A stretch of DNA of 32,205 bases from Alphaproteobacteria bacterium (GCA_010031785.1 RGZA01000010.1:1-32205); one strand, 5' to 3'. Shown: positions 7,024 to 14,974, numbered from the stretch's first letter. Notes: generated by a model not told the origin, from the sequence alone. Numbers and translations: made by a program.

Positions 7024-8175
7024 ATGCCGCTCCAGTTCATCAACAAATTCCTCCACGGCCAATATTCCAGCAGTATCGTTCTGATTATTGCGACAGCGTG
7101 CGCGTTGTCTCTTGCCAACTCGCCCTGGTCTGCGGATTATCAGACGCTGTTGCAACAGCATATTGTGATCAGCACGCTTGATCTATCGGTGACCTATTGG
7201 ATCAATGATGGGCTGATGGTGCTATTTTTCTTGCTGGTCGGCCTTGAGATCAAGCGCGAATTACTGCACGGCGAACTTGGCACGCTGAGCAAGGCGGCTT
7301 TTCCGGTTGTCTGTGCGATTGGCGGGGTCATTGTTCCCGCGCTGATTTTCATGTTCATCAATAAGGCGCAGCCAGCGCATTGGCCGGGTTGGGCGATACC
7401 CACGGCAACCGATATTGCCTTTGCGCTGGGTCTGTTGGCGCTGGGCGGTAAAAATGTGCCGCTTTCGCTCAAGGTTTTTTTAACCGCGCTTGCCATAATC
7501 GATGATCTGATTGCAATCATCATCATCGCGTTGTTTTATGGCGAGCCCCTCAAGATCGATGCATTTTTTGTAAGTATTGCAGTGATGGCAGGATTATTCG
7601 CGCTCAACCTCATGCGCATCAAGCATATCTGGCCGTATCTGTTACTCGGCGTGTTCCTGTGGCTCTCCATTTTTGAATCCGGCCTGCATCCTACCATTGC
7701 GGGCGTATTGCTCGCGCTCATGATCCCGATTGATGAGGATCGCAAAAAATCCCCGCTGCATCGTTTGGAAAACAAGCTCCATCCTTTATCCGCTTTTGTG
7801 ATCATGCCGGTCTTTGCGCTTGCCAATGCGGGGCTTTCCTTCACGGGTGTCACGCCCACAGATTTCCTCAACACACTTCCGCTTGGCATTATGATGGGGT
7901 TGTTTTTTGGCAAGCAGATCGGCATCATTCTGGCCGGAAAAATCGCCATGCGCATGGGCTGGGCGCAATTACCCGCCGATATTACCCCGATGCAGTTTTA
8001 TGCAACCGCCATTTTGGCGGGTATTGGTTTTACGATGAGCCTGTTTATCGGTTCACTGGCGTTTAAATCGGGTGAGCTGGATAATCTTGTGCGGCTTGGC
8101 GTAATGGGCGGCTCGCTGCTCTCAGCAGTGGTGGGGATTGCGCTGCTGCGATTATGCAAGCCAGCAACGACTTAA
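7024..8175 (+). CDS. nhaA: Na+/H+ antiporter NhaA
   Basis: A 383-residue inner-membrane antiporter, close to the 388 residues of the E. coli protein, with about twelve hydrophobic segments. The ion-site signatures are present: PTATDIAFALGLLALGG (the D133 equivalent) and ALAIIDDLIAIIIIALFY, where D160-D161 correspond to E. coli D163-D164. It exchanges Na+ or Li+ for protons and supports pH and salt homeostasis. The ATG at 7024 gives the usual N-terminus (FINKFLHGQYSSSIVLIIATA). Its stop shares bases with the convergent prfC stop, so the two genes overlap tail to tail by 4 bp. Confidence 0.95.
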   Translation: MPLQFINKFLHGQYSSSIVLIIATACALSLANSPWSADYQTLLQQHIVISTLDLSVTYWINDGLMVLFFLLVGLEIKRELLHGELGTLSKAAFPVVCAIGGVIVPALIFMFINKAQPAHWPGWAIPTATDIAFALGLLALGGKNVPLSLKVFLTALAIIDDLIAIIIIALFYGEPLKIDAFFVSIAVMAGLFALNLMRIKHIWPYLLLGVFLWLSIFESGLHPTIAGVLLALMIPIDEDRKKSPLHRLENKLHPLSAFVIMPVFALANAGLSFTGVTPTDFLNTLPLGIMMGLFFGKQIGIILAGKIAMRMGWAQLPADITPMQFYATAILAGIGFTMSLFIGSLAFKSGELDNLVRLGVMGGSLLSAVVGIALLRLCKPATT

Positions 8176-9791
8176 GCTGCTGCCTTATTCATTTCGCGCG
8201 TCTTAGAAAAAATTAAGTCAGGATTTTCTTCCTTGGTGCGCTCAAGGTGCCATGCATTGCGCGCAAGGAATACCAGCGCGCCATCATGATCTTGAGCAAG
8301 GCTCATGCGGTACTTATCGGTGAAGAGCTTGATTTTCGTAGCATCGCCTTCGATCCCCCGACCTTCTACCCAACGCGCATATTCAACGCCTGCGGTTTCA
8401 AACTTTGCTGGCAGTCCATATTCGGCCTCAATACGTGCGCTGAGCACTTCGAACTGCAGCGGGCCAACAACACCAACGATCCAGTCTGAACCGCTGAGCG
8501 GCTTAAACACCTGGCTTGCGCCTTCTTCGGCAAAATGCTCAAGCGCTTTACGCAAATGCTTGATCTTCATCGGATCATCCAGATGCACGCGCTGCAAGAC
8601 TTCAGGCGCAAAGCTTGGCACGCCGACATAACGCAAAATTTCTGTTTCGCTGAGCGTATCGCCAATACGCAGCGTGCCGTGATTAGGAATACCCATAATG
8701 TCGCCGGCATAGGCGTCTTCAGCCAATTCGCGTTCGCGCGCTAGAAACAGCACCGCATTATTAACCGCCATCGTCTTTTCACTGCGAATATGTTTGAGCT
8801 TCATGCCGCGTTTAAAATGGCCCGAGCACAAGCGCACAAACGCAATCCGGTCACGGTGGTTGGGGTCCATATTGGCCTGTACTTTGAACACAAAGCCGGT
8901 GACTTTTTCTTCCGATGGATTAACGATGCGTTGCGCTGCTGCTTGCGGGCGCGGGGAGGGGGCAAAATCGGCCAATCCCTGCAACAATTCGCGCACACCA
9001 AAATTATTGACCGCGCTGCCAAAGAAAATCGGCGTCATATGCCCTTCGCGGTAGCTTTGCATATCAAATGGTTTGCACAGCGCGCGCACCATGTTCACAT
9101 CATCGCGCAGTTTGGCAAGGGCTTCTTCCGGTAAATGTTCCGCAAGTTGCGGATCATCAAGCCCGGTGCATTTAATGCCTTCATCCAGCTTGGCGGCAAA
9201 GCCTTTCCGGTTCATCAGGAACAGACGGTCGCGGATCACATCATAACAGCCAAGGAAATCACGGCCACAACCAATCGGCCAGCTCGCAGGCGTTACATCC
9301 AGCGCAAGGGTCTTTTCAATCTCGTCCATCAGATCAAATGGATCACGCGCTTCGCGATCCATCTTGTTGATGAAGGTGATAATCGGAATATCGCGCATGC
9401 GGCAAACTTCAAACAATTTGCGTGTTTGCGTTTCGATACCCTTTGCACCATCAATTACCATCACCGCGCTGTCTACCGCAGTGAGGGTACGATACGTATC
9501 TTCGGAGAAATCTTCGTGGCCCGGCGTATCAAGCAGGTTGAATGCCTTGTCATCAAACTCAAAGCTCATAACGGAAGCCGAAACTGAAATACCGCGTTCG
9601 CGCTCAACCTTCATCCAGTCCGAGCGTGCGCGGCGTTGCTCACCGCGCGCCTTCACCGCGCCCGCAAGCAAAATCGCGCCGCCGAACAGCAACAGCTTTT
9701 CGGTGAGGGTCGTTTTACCAGCATCAGGATGCGCGATAATCGCAAAAGTGCGTCTGCGCATCACTTCTTTTTGTTGTTGAGAAAGGCTCAT
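8172..9791 (-). CDS. prfC: peptide chain release factor RF3
   Basis: A 539-residue translational GTPase. G-motifs: AHPDAGKTT (residues 20-28), the switch I region with RGISVSASVMSFE, DTPGHEDFSEDTYRTL, and NKMDREARDP. The downstream domains end in an LxFEVLxxRIExEYG segment characteristic of RF3. RF3 promotes recycling of RF1 and RF2 after peptide release. Length and domain order match the 529-residue E. coli protein. It lies 45 bp downstream of the antitoxin gene on the same strand and may be partly read from that promoter. No strong Shine-Dalgarno sequence is visible before the ATG. Confidence 0.95.
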   Translation of the reverse strand: MSLSQQQKEVMRRRTFAIIAHPDAGKTTLTEKLLLFGGAILLAGAVKARGEQRRARSDWMKVERERGISVSASVMSFEFDDKAFNLLDTPGHEDFSEDTYRTLTAVDSAVMVIDGAKGIETQTRKLFEVCRMRDIPIITFINKMDREARDPFDLMDEIEKTLALDVTPASWPIGCGRDFLGCYDVIRDRLFLMNRKGFAAKLDEGIKCTGLDDPQLAEHLPEEALAKLRDDVNMVRALCKPFDMQSYREGHMTPIFFGSAVNNFGVRELLQGLADFAPSPRPQAAAQRIVNPSEEKVTGFVFKVQANMDPNHRDRIAFVRLCSGHFKRGMKLKHIRSEKTMAVNNAVLFLARERELAEDAYAGDIMGIPNHGTLRIGDTLSETEILRYVGVPSFAPEVLQRVHLDDPMKIKHLRKALEHFAEEGASQVFKPLSGSDWIVGVVGPLQFEVLSARIEAEYGLPAKFETAGVEYARWVEGRGIEGDATKIKLFTDKYRMSLAQDHDGALVFLARNAWHLERTKEENPDLIFSKTREMNKAAA

Positions 9792-9836
9792 GAGGCTTTG
9801 GAATAAAGCCTGTTTGAGGAAGAAGCAAGAGAGATA

Positions 9837-10145
9837 TTATTTTATAATAGGCGTAACCGTAAATTTCATACCCAGCGCATGAAGCACGGCATTGATGGTC
9901 GAATGGCGTGGCTGTGCACCCGCACTTAATGCTTTATAGAGGCTTTCACGTCCTAATCCTGCATCCTTGGCAATCTGCGCCATACCGCGCGCCTTTGCGA
10001 CATGGCCCAGAGCACGCACAAGCATTTCCGGATTTGGATCTTCTGCTGCCGCAATCAAATATTCCTGAATGATTTCCTCACTTTTCAGATAGGATGAAAT
10101 ATCAAGCGGTGCAAATGTTAGTTTGTTTGTTTTTTTCTTTTTCAT
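9837..10145 (-). CDS. HI1420-type antitoxin (XRE-like HTH)
   Basis: A 102-residue protein of the 'addiction module antidote' family (TIGR02684-like). The basic N-terminus leads to LTFAPLDISSYLKSEEIIQEYL, then ALGHVAKARGMAQIAKDAGLGRESLYKALSAGAQPRHSTINAVLHALG, a helix-turn-helix that ends close to the C-terminus. It should bind and neutralise the upstream toxin and repress the shared promoter at the palindrome at 10457-10474. Its ATG overlaps the toxin stop (ATGA), which couples their translation. Confidence 0.9.
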   Translation of the reverse strand: MKKKKTNKLTFAPLDISSYLKSEEIIQEYLIAAAEDPNPEMLVRALGHVAKARGMAQIAKDAGLGRESLYKALSAGAQPRHSTINAVLHALGMKFTVTPIIK

Positions 10146-10447
10146 TGCGGTTGTCCTTTCACATTCTTTGCCATTCTTTTTGCTTTTAAAATATCGTTCT
10201 TTTGCGATGCTTTGCTTCCTCCGACTAAAAGCAGGTAAACTGCACCATTCATTTGCGTATAATAAATTCTGTATCCCGGGCTTAGGTGGATACGCATTTC
10301 AAAAACACCATCGCCTACTGATTTATAATCACCAAAATTTCCTAAACATGCGCCATCAAGCCGCGAAAGAATACGTGCGTAAGCCCTGATGTCTTTTAGA
10401 CCAGAAAGCCATTCATCAAACTCAGAAGAACGCAGCAATGTAACCAT
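10142..10447 (-). CDS. HI1419-type toxin (RelE/HigB-like)
   Basis: About 101 residues from the ATG at 10447. It belongs to the 'addiction module killer protein' family (TIGR02683-like, RelE/ParE fold): FDEWLSGLKDIRAYARILSRLD, then GDYKSVGDGVFEMRIHLSPGYRIYYTQ and VGGSKASQKNDILKAKRMA. Members are ribosome-associated or free mRNA interferases. An in-frame TTG at 10483 would add 12 residues, but it lies inside the -35 box, so I prefer 10447. There is no Shine-Dalgarno sequence, and the promoter implies a leaderless mRNA. The toxin precedes the antitoxin, as is usual in this family. Confidence 0.9.
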   Translation of the reverse strand: MVTLLRSSEFDEWLSGLKDIRAYARILSRLDGACLGNFGDYKSVGDGVFEMRIHLSPGYRIYYTQMNGAVYLLLVGGSKASQKNDILKAKRMAKNVKGQPQ

Positions 10448-10454
10448 CAAGACG

Positions 10455-10483
10455 ATTGTATCTAATTGGATACAGCTAGGCAA
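10455..10483 (-). promoter_or_regulatory. promoter and operator of the HI1419/1420-type TA operon
   Basis: On the minus strand TTGCCT (10483-10478) and TACAAT (10460-10455) are separated by exactly 17 bp. The perfect inverted repeat TGTATC-6 nt-GATACA (10457-10474) lies across the spacer and -10 box, a natural repressor site for the antitoxin. The toxin ATG begins only 7 nt after the -10 box, where transcription would normally start, so the transcript would be leaderless or nearly so. The -35 box lies 9 bp past the pleD stop. Confidence 0.7.
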
Positions 10484-10491
10484 GCGCTAAA

Positions 10492-11853
10492 TTAGGTCTC
10501 TTTTTCCCCGATAACCCTGTTTCGGCCTGCTTCCTTGGCTTTATAAAGGGCGGCATCGGCTTTGCGGAAGAGGATCTCTGCGCTTTCTTCGCCTTCATCA
10601 GCGCCAGCAACGCCCACGCTTATGGTCACGGGAATTTCAATTTGCGGATCACGAATGTCAAAGGGCACATTACAAATCGAAGCGCGCAAGCGTTCCGCTG
10701 CACTCATCGCGGCACTATAGGGCGCTTCAGGCATTACCAAGGCAAATTCTTCACCGCCCATGCGCACCACCATATCAAAAAAGCGCAAGCCGTTATTGAG
10801 ACGGCGCACTAGTTCCTGCAAGACCTGATCACCCGCATGATGGCCATAGCTGTCATTGATTTTTTTGAAATGATCGATATCCAGCATCACAATCGAAATA
10901 GGCCGTTTGGTTGCGCGGCTGCGATTAAACAAACGCGGTGCATTTTTTTCAAGATAATGACGATTATAGGCGCCCGTGAGCGGATCGGTTACCGCCATCG
11001 CCATGTTTTTTTCATAGGATAACCGCAAGCGATCATAGGTGCGTTTATGCCTGATCTGTGTGCGCAGGCGCGCTTGCAGCTCATGCGGATCAACCGGTTT
11101 GAAAATATAATCATTGGCACCGATATCCAGCGCTTTGGCGATTTTTCCAAGTTCGCTTTCATCGGCATAGACAATCACCGGCACATGGCGTGTGGATTCA
11201 TTGGCTTTTAAATTAGCGCATACGCGCAAACCTTCTTCACCAATCAGATTAAGATTGATCATGATGGTATGAATGCGCTCGCGCGCAAGCAATGGCTCGA
11301 TCTCTGCGGATGTGGTAATGGCATGGCACACCATACCGGCATGCAGAATGTGCTTCTTGATAATACTCTGCTCATGCGGTTGATCATCAAGAAGAATGAT
11401 CTGGCCGGAGCGCAAGCTATCATCATCAATATCGCTCATCATGGCGCTATTGCCTTCGCGCATGCGCCATTCATCCATCAGGCTTTTCAGGCGTAAACAG
11501 GAACGCACGCGCGCCATCAGTGCAATATCATTAATCGGCTTGGTTAGAAAATCATCCGCACCCGCATCAAGGCCGCGCACGCGATCCTGCACATCGGAAA
11601 GCGCTGTGACCATTACAACCGGAATGCCTTGCGTAGCAGGGTTTGCCTTGATCTGGCGGCAGGTTTCAAAGCCGTCCAACCCCGGCATCATCACATCCAG
11701 TAAAATCAAGTCCGGTTTTTCTGAAACCGCTTTTTCAAGGGTTTCAAGGCCGTTTTCAGCCGTAATGACCGTATAATATTCCCGCGCCAGTTTCGCGCTG
11801 AGCAATTTGACATTTAACGGATTGTCATCGGTGACAAGCAGACGTGCTGACAT
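10492..11853 (-). CDS. pleD: response regulator diguanylate cyclase PleD
   Basis: A 453-residue protein (Caulobacter PleD has 454) with REC-REC-GGDEF architecture. The first receiver has D9-D10, phospho-acceptor D53 (LILLDVMMPGLDGF) and K105. The second receiver lacks the acceptor Asp (MINLNLIGEEG), as in PleD, where it acts as a dimerisation adaptor. The cyclase domain starts at about residue 287 (VTDPLTGAYNR), with the active site GGEEF at 366-370 and the inhibitory I-site RxxD at R357-D360. It makes c-di-GMP on phosphorylation and directs the swarmer-to-stalked type transition in Caulobacter. It starts 2 bp after the divK stop. Confidence 0.96.
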   Translation of the reverse strand: MSARLLVTDDNPLNVKLLSAKLAREYYTVITAENGLETLEKAVSEKPDLILLDVMMPGLDGFETCRQIKANPATQGIPVVMVTALSDVQDRVRGLDAGADDFLTKPINDIALMARVRSCLRLKSLMDEWRMREGNSAMMSDIDDDSLRSGQIILLDDQPHEQSIIKKHILHAGMVCHAITTSAEIEPLLARERIHTIMINLNLIGEEGLRVCANLKANESTRHVPVIVYADESELGKIAKALDIGANDYIFKPVDPHELQARLRTQIRHKRTYDRLRLSYEKNMAMAVTDPLTGAYNRHYLEKNAPRLFNRSRATKRPISIVMLDIDHFKKINDSYGHHAGDQVLQELVRRLNNGLRFFDMVVRMGGEEFALVMPEAPYSAAMSAAERLRASICNVPFDIRDPQIEIPVTISVGVAGADEGEESAEILFRKADAALYKAKEAGRNRVIGEKET

Positions 11854-11855
11854 GC

Positions 11856-12230
11856 TTAGCCTAAGTATTTTTGGACTGTTTCAAAAAACTTGCCCACAGA
11901 AATGGGTTTGGAAAGATAATCATCACAGCCACTCAAACGAATTTTTTCTTCATCACCCTTCATGGCAAAGGCGGTGATGGCAATAATGGGGATCGATAAA
12001 AGGCTGCTGTCATCTTTCATCATGCGGATAATGTCAAAGCCGGAAATTTCCGGTAACTGGATATCCATCAAAATCAAATCGGGTCGTTCGGTCTGCGTAA
12101 TGCGGATCGCTTCGCTGCCTTCGCGTGTTTCAAGAATGCGATGACCTTTGGATGACAATAAATCGCGGAACAGTTTTGCGTTCAGCTCATTGTCTTCGAC
12201 AATCAAAATGGTTTTGGGATTGGTCGGCAT
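11856..12230 (-). CDS. divK: single-domain response regulator DivK
   Basis: A 124-residue stand-alone receiver domain: acidic pocket VEDNELNAKLFRDLL, phospho-acceptor D56 (LILMDIQLPEISGFDIIRMMK), switch Thr in AITAFAMKGDEEKI and Lys in DDYLSKPISV. There is no output domain. It is close in length and motifs to Caulobacter DivK, which relays phosphate between PleC and DivJ and controls the CckA-CtrA cell-cycle pathway. The divK-pleD order with a 2-bp gap is the same as in Caulobacter, which supports both names. No clear Shine-Dalgarno sequence precedes the ATG. Confidence 0.95.
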   Translation of the reverse strand: MPTNPKTILIVEDNELNAKLFRDLLSSKGHRILETREGSEAIRITQTERPDLILMDIQLPEISGFDIIRMMKDDSSLLSIPIIAITAFAMKGDEEKIRLSGCDDYLSKPISVGKFFETVQKYLG

Positions 12231-12317
12231 TGGATATTTGATACAAAGGTAAGGGGAGAATGCAGCGTCCCATAAGGATGTCAGTAGAAGGTTAAGAAAT
12301 CCCTGATTATTGATGCG

Positions 12318-13316
12318 TTACGAACGTGGAATCGTATCACTTGCACTACATTTTGCCGCTGGGACCGGCTTTGCTTCAATCAAATCTGCGGTCATGGAAT
12401 AATCACCGTAATCAATGGTCATGGTTTTGATGATCCCATTATCCAGCAGCGTCATGTCCATTTCATAATCGGGGGAGGCTGTTTCGCTATTGGGCGCAAA
12501 AAACGCCATGCGGATCGGCCATGCCTTGACATTGGTTAGCTTGTTTTCCCCAACTTTATTTGAAGTGACGTTGCCTGCGCTGGCTTTTTCAACCACAGCT
12601 TGGGGCGCGATGGGCTCGCTGATGAAAGAGCTAATTTCATTGAAGCCTTTTTCATCCGCGCCATCAAATACATTCACCGAGAAAAACTTTTCACCTTTGC
12701 GTGCATGTTCGAGCAATTGCAAGGTGTGGTGCGCAGGGAAAAGCACGCCGGAAAGGCTGAGCCGTTTTTCATTGTCACCTGAATACACGGCTTCGCCAGA
12801 GCCAAGGCCATCGCTATCGACATTCAGATTGGCATAGCCATGAAAGGTTTGGGTTGTTTCTTTATCATCGCCAGTACGGCGGGTGTGAAAGTTAAAGCTG
12901 GAACCATCCTTGGCTTCACGGCTTACAAGGTCACTCACCGTATCGCTGACTTCGCCTTCGCTATAAAAAAAGCGCATCTGCATTTTTTGTTCAATATTCC
13001 ATGCATGGCAATCATCGGCCCATGAGAAAAGCATGCGCCCGGAAATATCACTCACCCGGCTGCCATTGCGTGTGCCCGAAAGCTTGATGCTATACATTGC
13101 GCGATGGGGAGTAATGCTTGGCGGCGCGATCGGTGCAGCTGTTTTCAGAACAGGTGGCTGTTCAGCAGTGACAGCTTTTTGTACAGGTGCTTGTGTGCCA
13201 GTGGATAGAATAGCAGCATGTGCATGTAGGAAGATCAGCCCGAACACACCAATGCCGCAGGCAAGGATAAGTTTTTGCATAATTTTTTTCTGGGGCCGAT
13301 CAAAAATACGCTTCAA
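12318..13316 (-). CDS. EipB-like cell-envelope protein (DUF1849)
   Basis: A 332-residue exported protein. A short basic N-terminus is followed by a hydrophobic segment (residues about 14-33, LILACGIGVFGLIFLHAHA), then a Pro/Ala linker and a beta-rich domain from about residue 67 (ITPHRAMYSIKLSGTRNGSRVSDISGRMLFSWADDCHAWNIEQKM). That matches the EipB/DUF1849 spiral beta-barrel of alphaproteobacteria, needed for envelope integrity. It keeps two cysteines (DDCHAW and AAKCSAS), which in EipB form a disulphide. The start is the TTG at 13316, because AGGAG lies 9 nt upstream; the ATG at 13280 has no ribosome site. The upstream gap has a small ATACA-CA-TGTAT dyad. Confidence 0.85.
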   Translation of the reverse strand: MKRIFDRPQKKIMQKLILACGIGVFGLIFLHAHAAILSTGTQAPVQKAVTAEQPPVLKTAAPIAPPSITPHRAMYSIKLSGTRNGSRVSDISGRMLFSWADDCHAWNIEQKMQMRFFYSEGEVSDTVSDLVSREAKDGSSFNFHTRRTGDDKETTQTFHGYANLNVDSDGLGSGEAVYSGDNEKRLSLSGVLFPAHHTLQLLEHARKGEKFFSVNVFDGADEKGFNEISSFISEPIAPQAVVEKASAGNVTSNKVGENKLTNVKAWPIRMAFFAPNSETASPDYEMDMTLLDNGIIKTMTIDYGDYSMTADLIEAKPVPAAKCSASDTIPRS

Positions 13317-13529
13317 TTTATTTTACTCCTAATACACATGTATTTTGCCACCAAATGGTTAAGCAAGCTTTACGGTCAGGCGTTATTTTCAGAAAAAGAC
13401 CTTATTTTTAGCGGGTTAGAGCAGTTTCGTTAGGCAAAATTTTCCATCCTAAAAGCGGTTTTATGATGGCGCAGGCGGGCAGCAGAGCAGGGCGCATCAA
13501 AACACTTATCTTTTTCAAATGCTTACGTA

Positions 13530-13545
13530 TGGCATGGTCCTTGCA
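13530..13545 (+). promoter_or_regulatory. sigma-54 (RpoN) -24/-12 promoter
   Basis: TGGCATGGTCCTTGCA matches the RpoN consensus TGGCACG-N4-TTGCW at all but one position, with the required GG-N10-GC spacing. The predicted transcript start near 13556 leaves a leader of about 42 nt containing the ribosome site of the downstream diguanylate cyclase. The rest of the 13317-13597 gap shows no other clear element. Confidence 0.7.
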
Positions 13546-13597
13546 CATTTTCCCCCTAACTGTGCGGCTCTCGCACAGGTGAGGATGGAGAGAGTAA

Positions 13598-14269
13598 ATG
13601 GCCCGCTACCCAATAACCGCCACGATGATTAACAGTGATACCGATTATTCTCTGCCTCTCAAAGACAATATCATCGATCAAACCCTCAACCGCGCACGTA
13701 TCAGTGATCTTGATTCCGCGCTTGCCGCGATTGGCGAAGCCGAACATCTCATTCAGGCACAACGTCGCCGCATCGCTTATCTTGAAACGCTATCACTCAG
13801 TGATGAAGTAACTGGCCTTATGAACAGGCGCGGTTATATGACGGCCTTGCAGCGCGAACTCGCCGCTGCCAAACGTGATCCACAAGCGCATGGCGTGGTC
13901 ATGATGTTTGATCTGGATGATTTTAAAGCGGTCAATGATGGCCATGGCCACGCAGCAGGCGATGCCTATCTTTCATCTTTTGCCGCAGTGCTGAGCAATA
14001 TCGTGCGTCCATCTGATATTGTTGCGCGCATTGGCGGTGACGAATTTGCGGTTATTTTAACAAGAGCAGCAGCAAAACCGGGAATTGCTCGCGCTGGTTC
14101 TATCCAAAAGCTGATCAACAGCAAAATCATGACCTGGCGCCAGCATACGCTACAGTTTAAATCAAGCTGTGGCATTGCAACCTACACAGGCCGTGATATC
14201 GCCGAAGCCGTGCTGGTTTCAGCGGACCTCAAGCTGTATGCGGATAAGCAGAAGCGGAAGAAAACCTAA
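13598..14269 (+). CDS. diguanylate cyclase (GGDEF) with N-terminal coiled coil
   Basis: A 223-residue soluble protein. Residues about 25-65 are predicted helical and probably coiled coil (NRARISDLDSALAAIGEAEHLIQAQRRRIAYLE). The GGDEF domain follows from about residue 68 (SDEVTGLMNRRGYM), with the metal and substrate site FDLDDFKAVNDGHGHAAGD, catalytic GGDEF at 146-150 and I-site R137-D140 (RPSD). It should be an active, feedback-inhibited c-di-GMP synthase. It has no receiver or sensor domain, so control is likely at transcription or by partners. The start has GGAG/GAGAG ahead of the ATG, and a sigma-54 promoter lies upstream. Confidence 0.92.
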   Translation: MARYPITATMINSDTDYSLPLKDNIIDQTLNRARISDLDSALAAIGEAEHLIQAQRRRIAYLETLSLSDEVTGLMNRRGYMTALQRELAAAKRDPQAHGVVMMFDLDDFKAVNDGHGHAAGDAYLSSFAAVLSNIVRPSDIVARIGGDEFAVILTRAAAKPGIARAGSIQKLINSKIMTWRQHTLQFKSSCGIATYTGRDIAEAVLVSADLKLYADKQKRKKT

Positions 14270-14278
14270 ATATAAGGC

Positions 14279-14310
14279 TTGACCACTATTACCATTTTAT
14301 GGTAATAGTG
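14279..14310 (+). promoter_or_regulatory. higBA promoter region with 12-bp-arm operator
   Basis: CACTATTACCAT (14284-14295) and ATGGTAATAGTG (14299-14310) are perfect reverse complements around TTT, a strong candidate HigA operator. TTGACC (14279-14284) overlaps the left edge as a possible -35 box. TAATAG (14303-14308, 18-bp spacing) is a weak -10 candidate and would start transcription very near the toxin ATG at 14318. Confidence 0.65.
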
Positions 14311-14317
14311 TCTTTGA

Positions 14318-14599
14318 ATGACAAGGCGGTTTTTGAATTCTTTAACAGAAGATTTGTATCTGGGGTATATCCGCAAAGGTATGCCAGCGGATATTGCTCG
14401 CGTTGCGCGACGCAAATTGCAGCAGGTTGTGCGCGCTGCATTGCTTCAGGATTTAGCCGTTCCACCCAATAACCGGCTTGAAGCATTAAAAGGGAGCCGT
14501 AAGGGAATGTATAGTATTCGGGTGAATGAGCGTTGGCGCATCTGCTTCATATGGAAAGAAACAGGCGCAGAAAACATCGAATTTATTGATTATCATTAG
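14318..14599 (+). CDS. higB: HigB-family toxin
   Basis: A 93-residue RelE-superfamily mRNA interferase of the HigB type: ARVARRKLQQVVRAALLQDLAVPP, NRLEALKGSRKGMYSIRVNERWRICF and the terminal EFIDYH. The antitoxin follows after 12 bp, as expected for higBA. The ATG at 14318 gives the canonical length, but the first residues (MTRRFLNSL) do not resemble the usual MIVSFxDKA. A family-like VSLNDKA is encoded just upstream in a different frame, which suggests a rearranged 5' end. No Shine-Dalgarno sequence precedes the ATG. Confidence 0.88.
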   Translation: MTRRFLNSLTEDLYLGYIRKGMPADIARVARRKLQQVVRAALLQDLAVPPNNRLEALKGSRKGMYSIRVNERWRICFIWKETGAENIEFIDYH

Positions 14600-14611
14600 A
14601 GGAGTAGCATC

Positions 14612-14944
14612 ATGGCAAAACGATTTGTGGGAACCATTCACCCAGGCGAACATATCCTTGAGGATTTTTTGAAGCCGATGGGATTAAGCGTTTATCAATT
14701 TGCAAACTATATGGGCGTTAGTCAGGCGCATGCGAGCGAACTGGTAAAGGGCAAGCGGCATGTTACCCCCATTGTTGCCTTGAAGCTGGCAAAGGTTTTT
14801 GGAACTTCGGCAGAGCTATGGCTTGGCCTGCAAATGGAATATGAAATGGATGCCATTCGCAGCAAGAAAACTGCTCTTACTAAAAGCACAAAGGCTATTC
14901 CTGCATCGCTCAAAAAGTATGCAGAAGAGCGGGCGGGGAAATAG
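14612..14944 (+). CDS. higA: HigA-family antitoxin (XRE HTH)
   Basis: A 110-residue antidote of the HigA family: IHPGEHILEDFLKPMGLSVYQFANYMGVSQAHASELVKGKRHVTPIVALKLAKVFGTSAELWLGLQ, a complete XRE helix-turn-helix at about residues 10-75, with a basic C-terminal tail. It neutralises HigB and represses the operon at the palindrome upstream of higB. AGAGGAG ends 7 nt before the ATG, so the antitoxin has a far better ribosome site than the toxin. It converges on the lysE pseudogene. Confidence 0.93.
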   Translation: MAKRFVGTIHPGEHILEDFLKPMGLSVYQFANYMGVSQAHASELVKGKRHVTPIVALKLAKVFGTSAELWLGLQMEYEMDAIRSKKTALTKSTKAIPASLKKYAEERAGK

Positions 14945-14974
14945 GCGGTAATGCTAGACAAAGAAAAAGTGGGC

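Noticed and set aside
8790-9587. Long antisense ORFs across prfC
   Set aside because: They are mirror frames of a highly conserved GTPase gene and lack any family signature.
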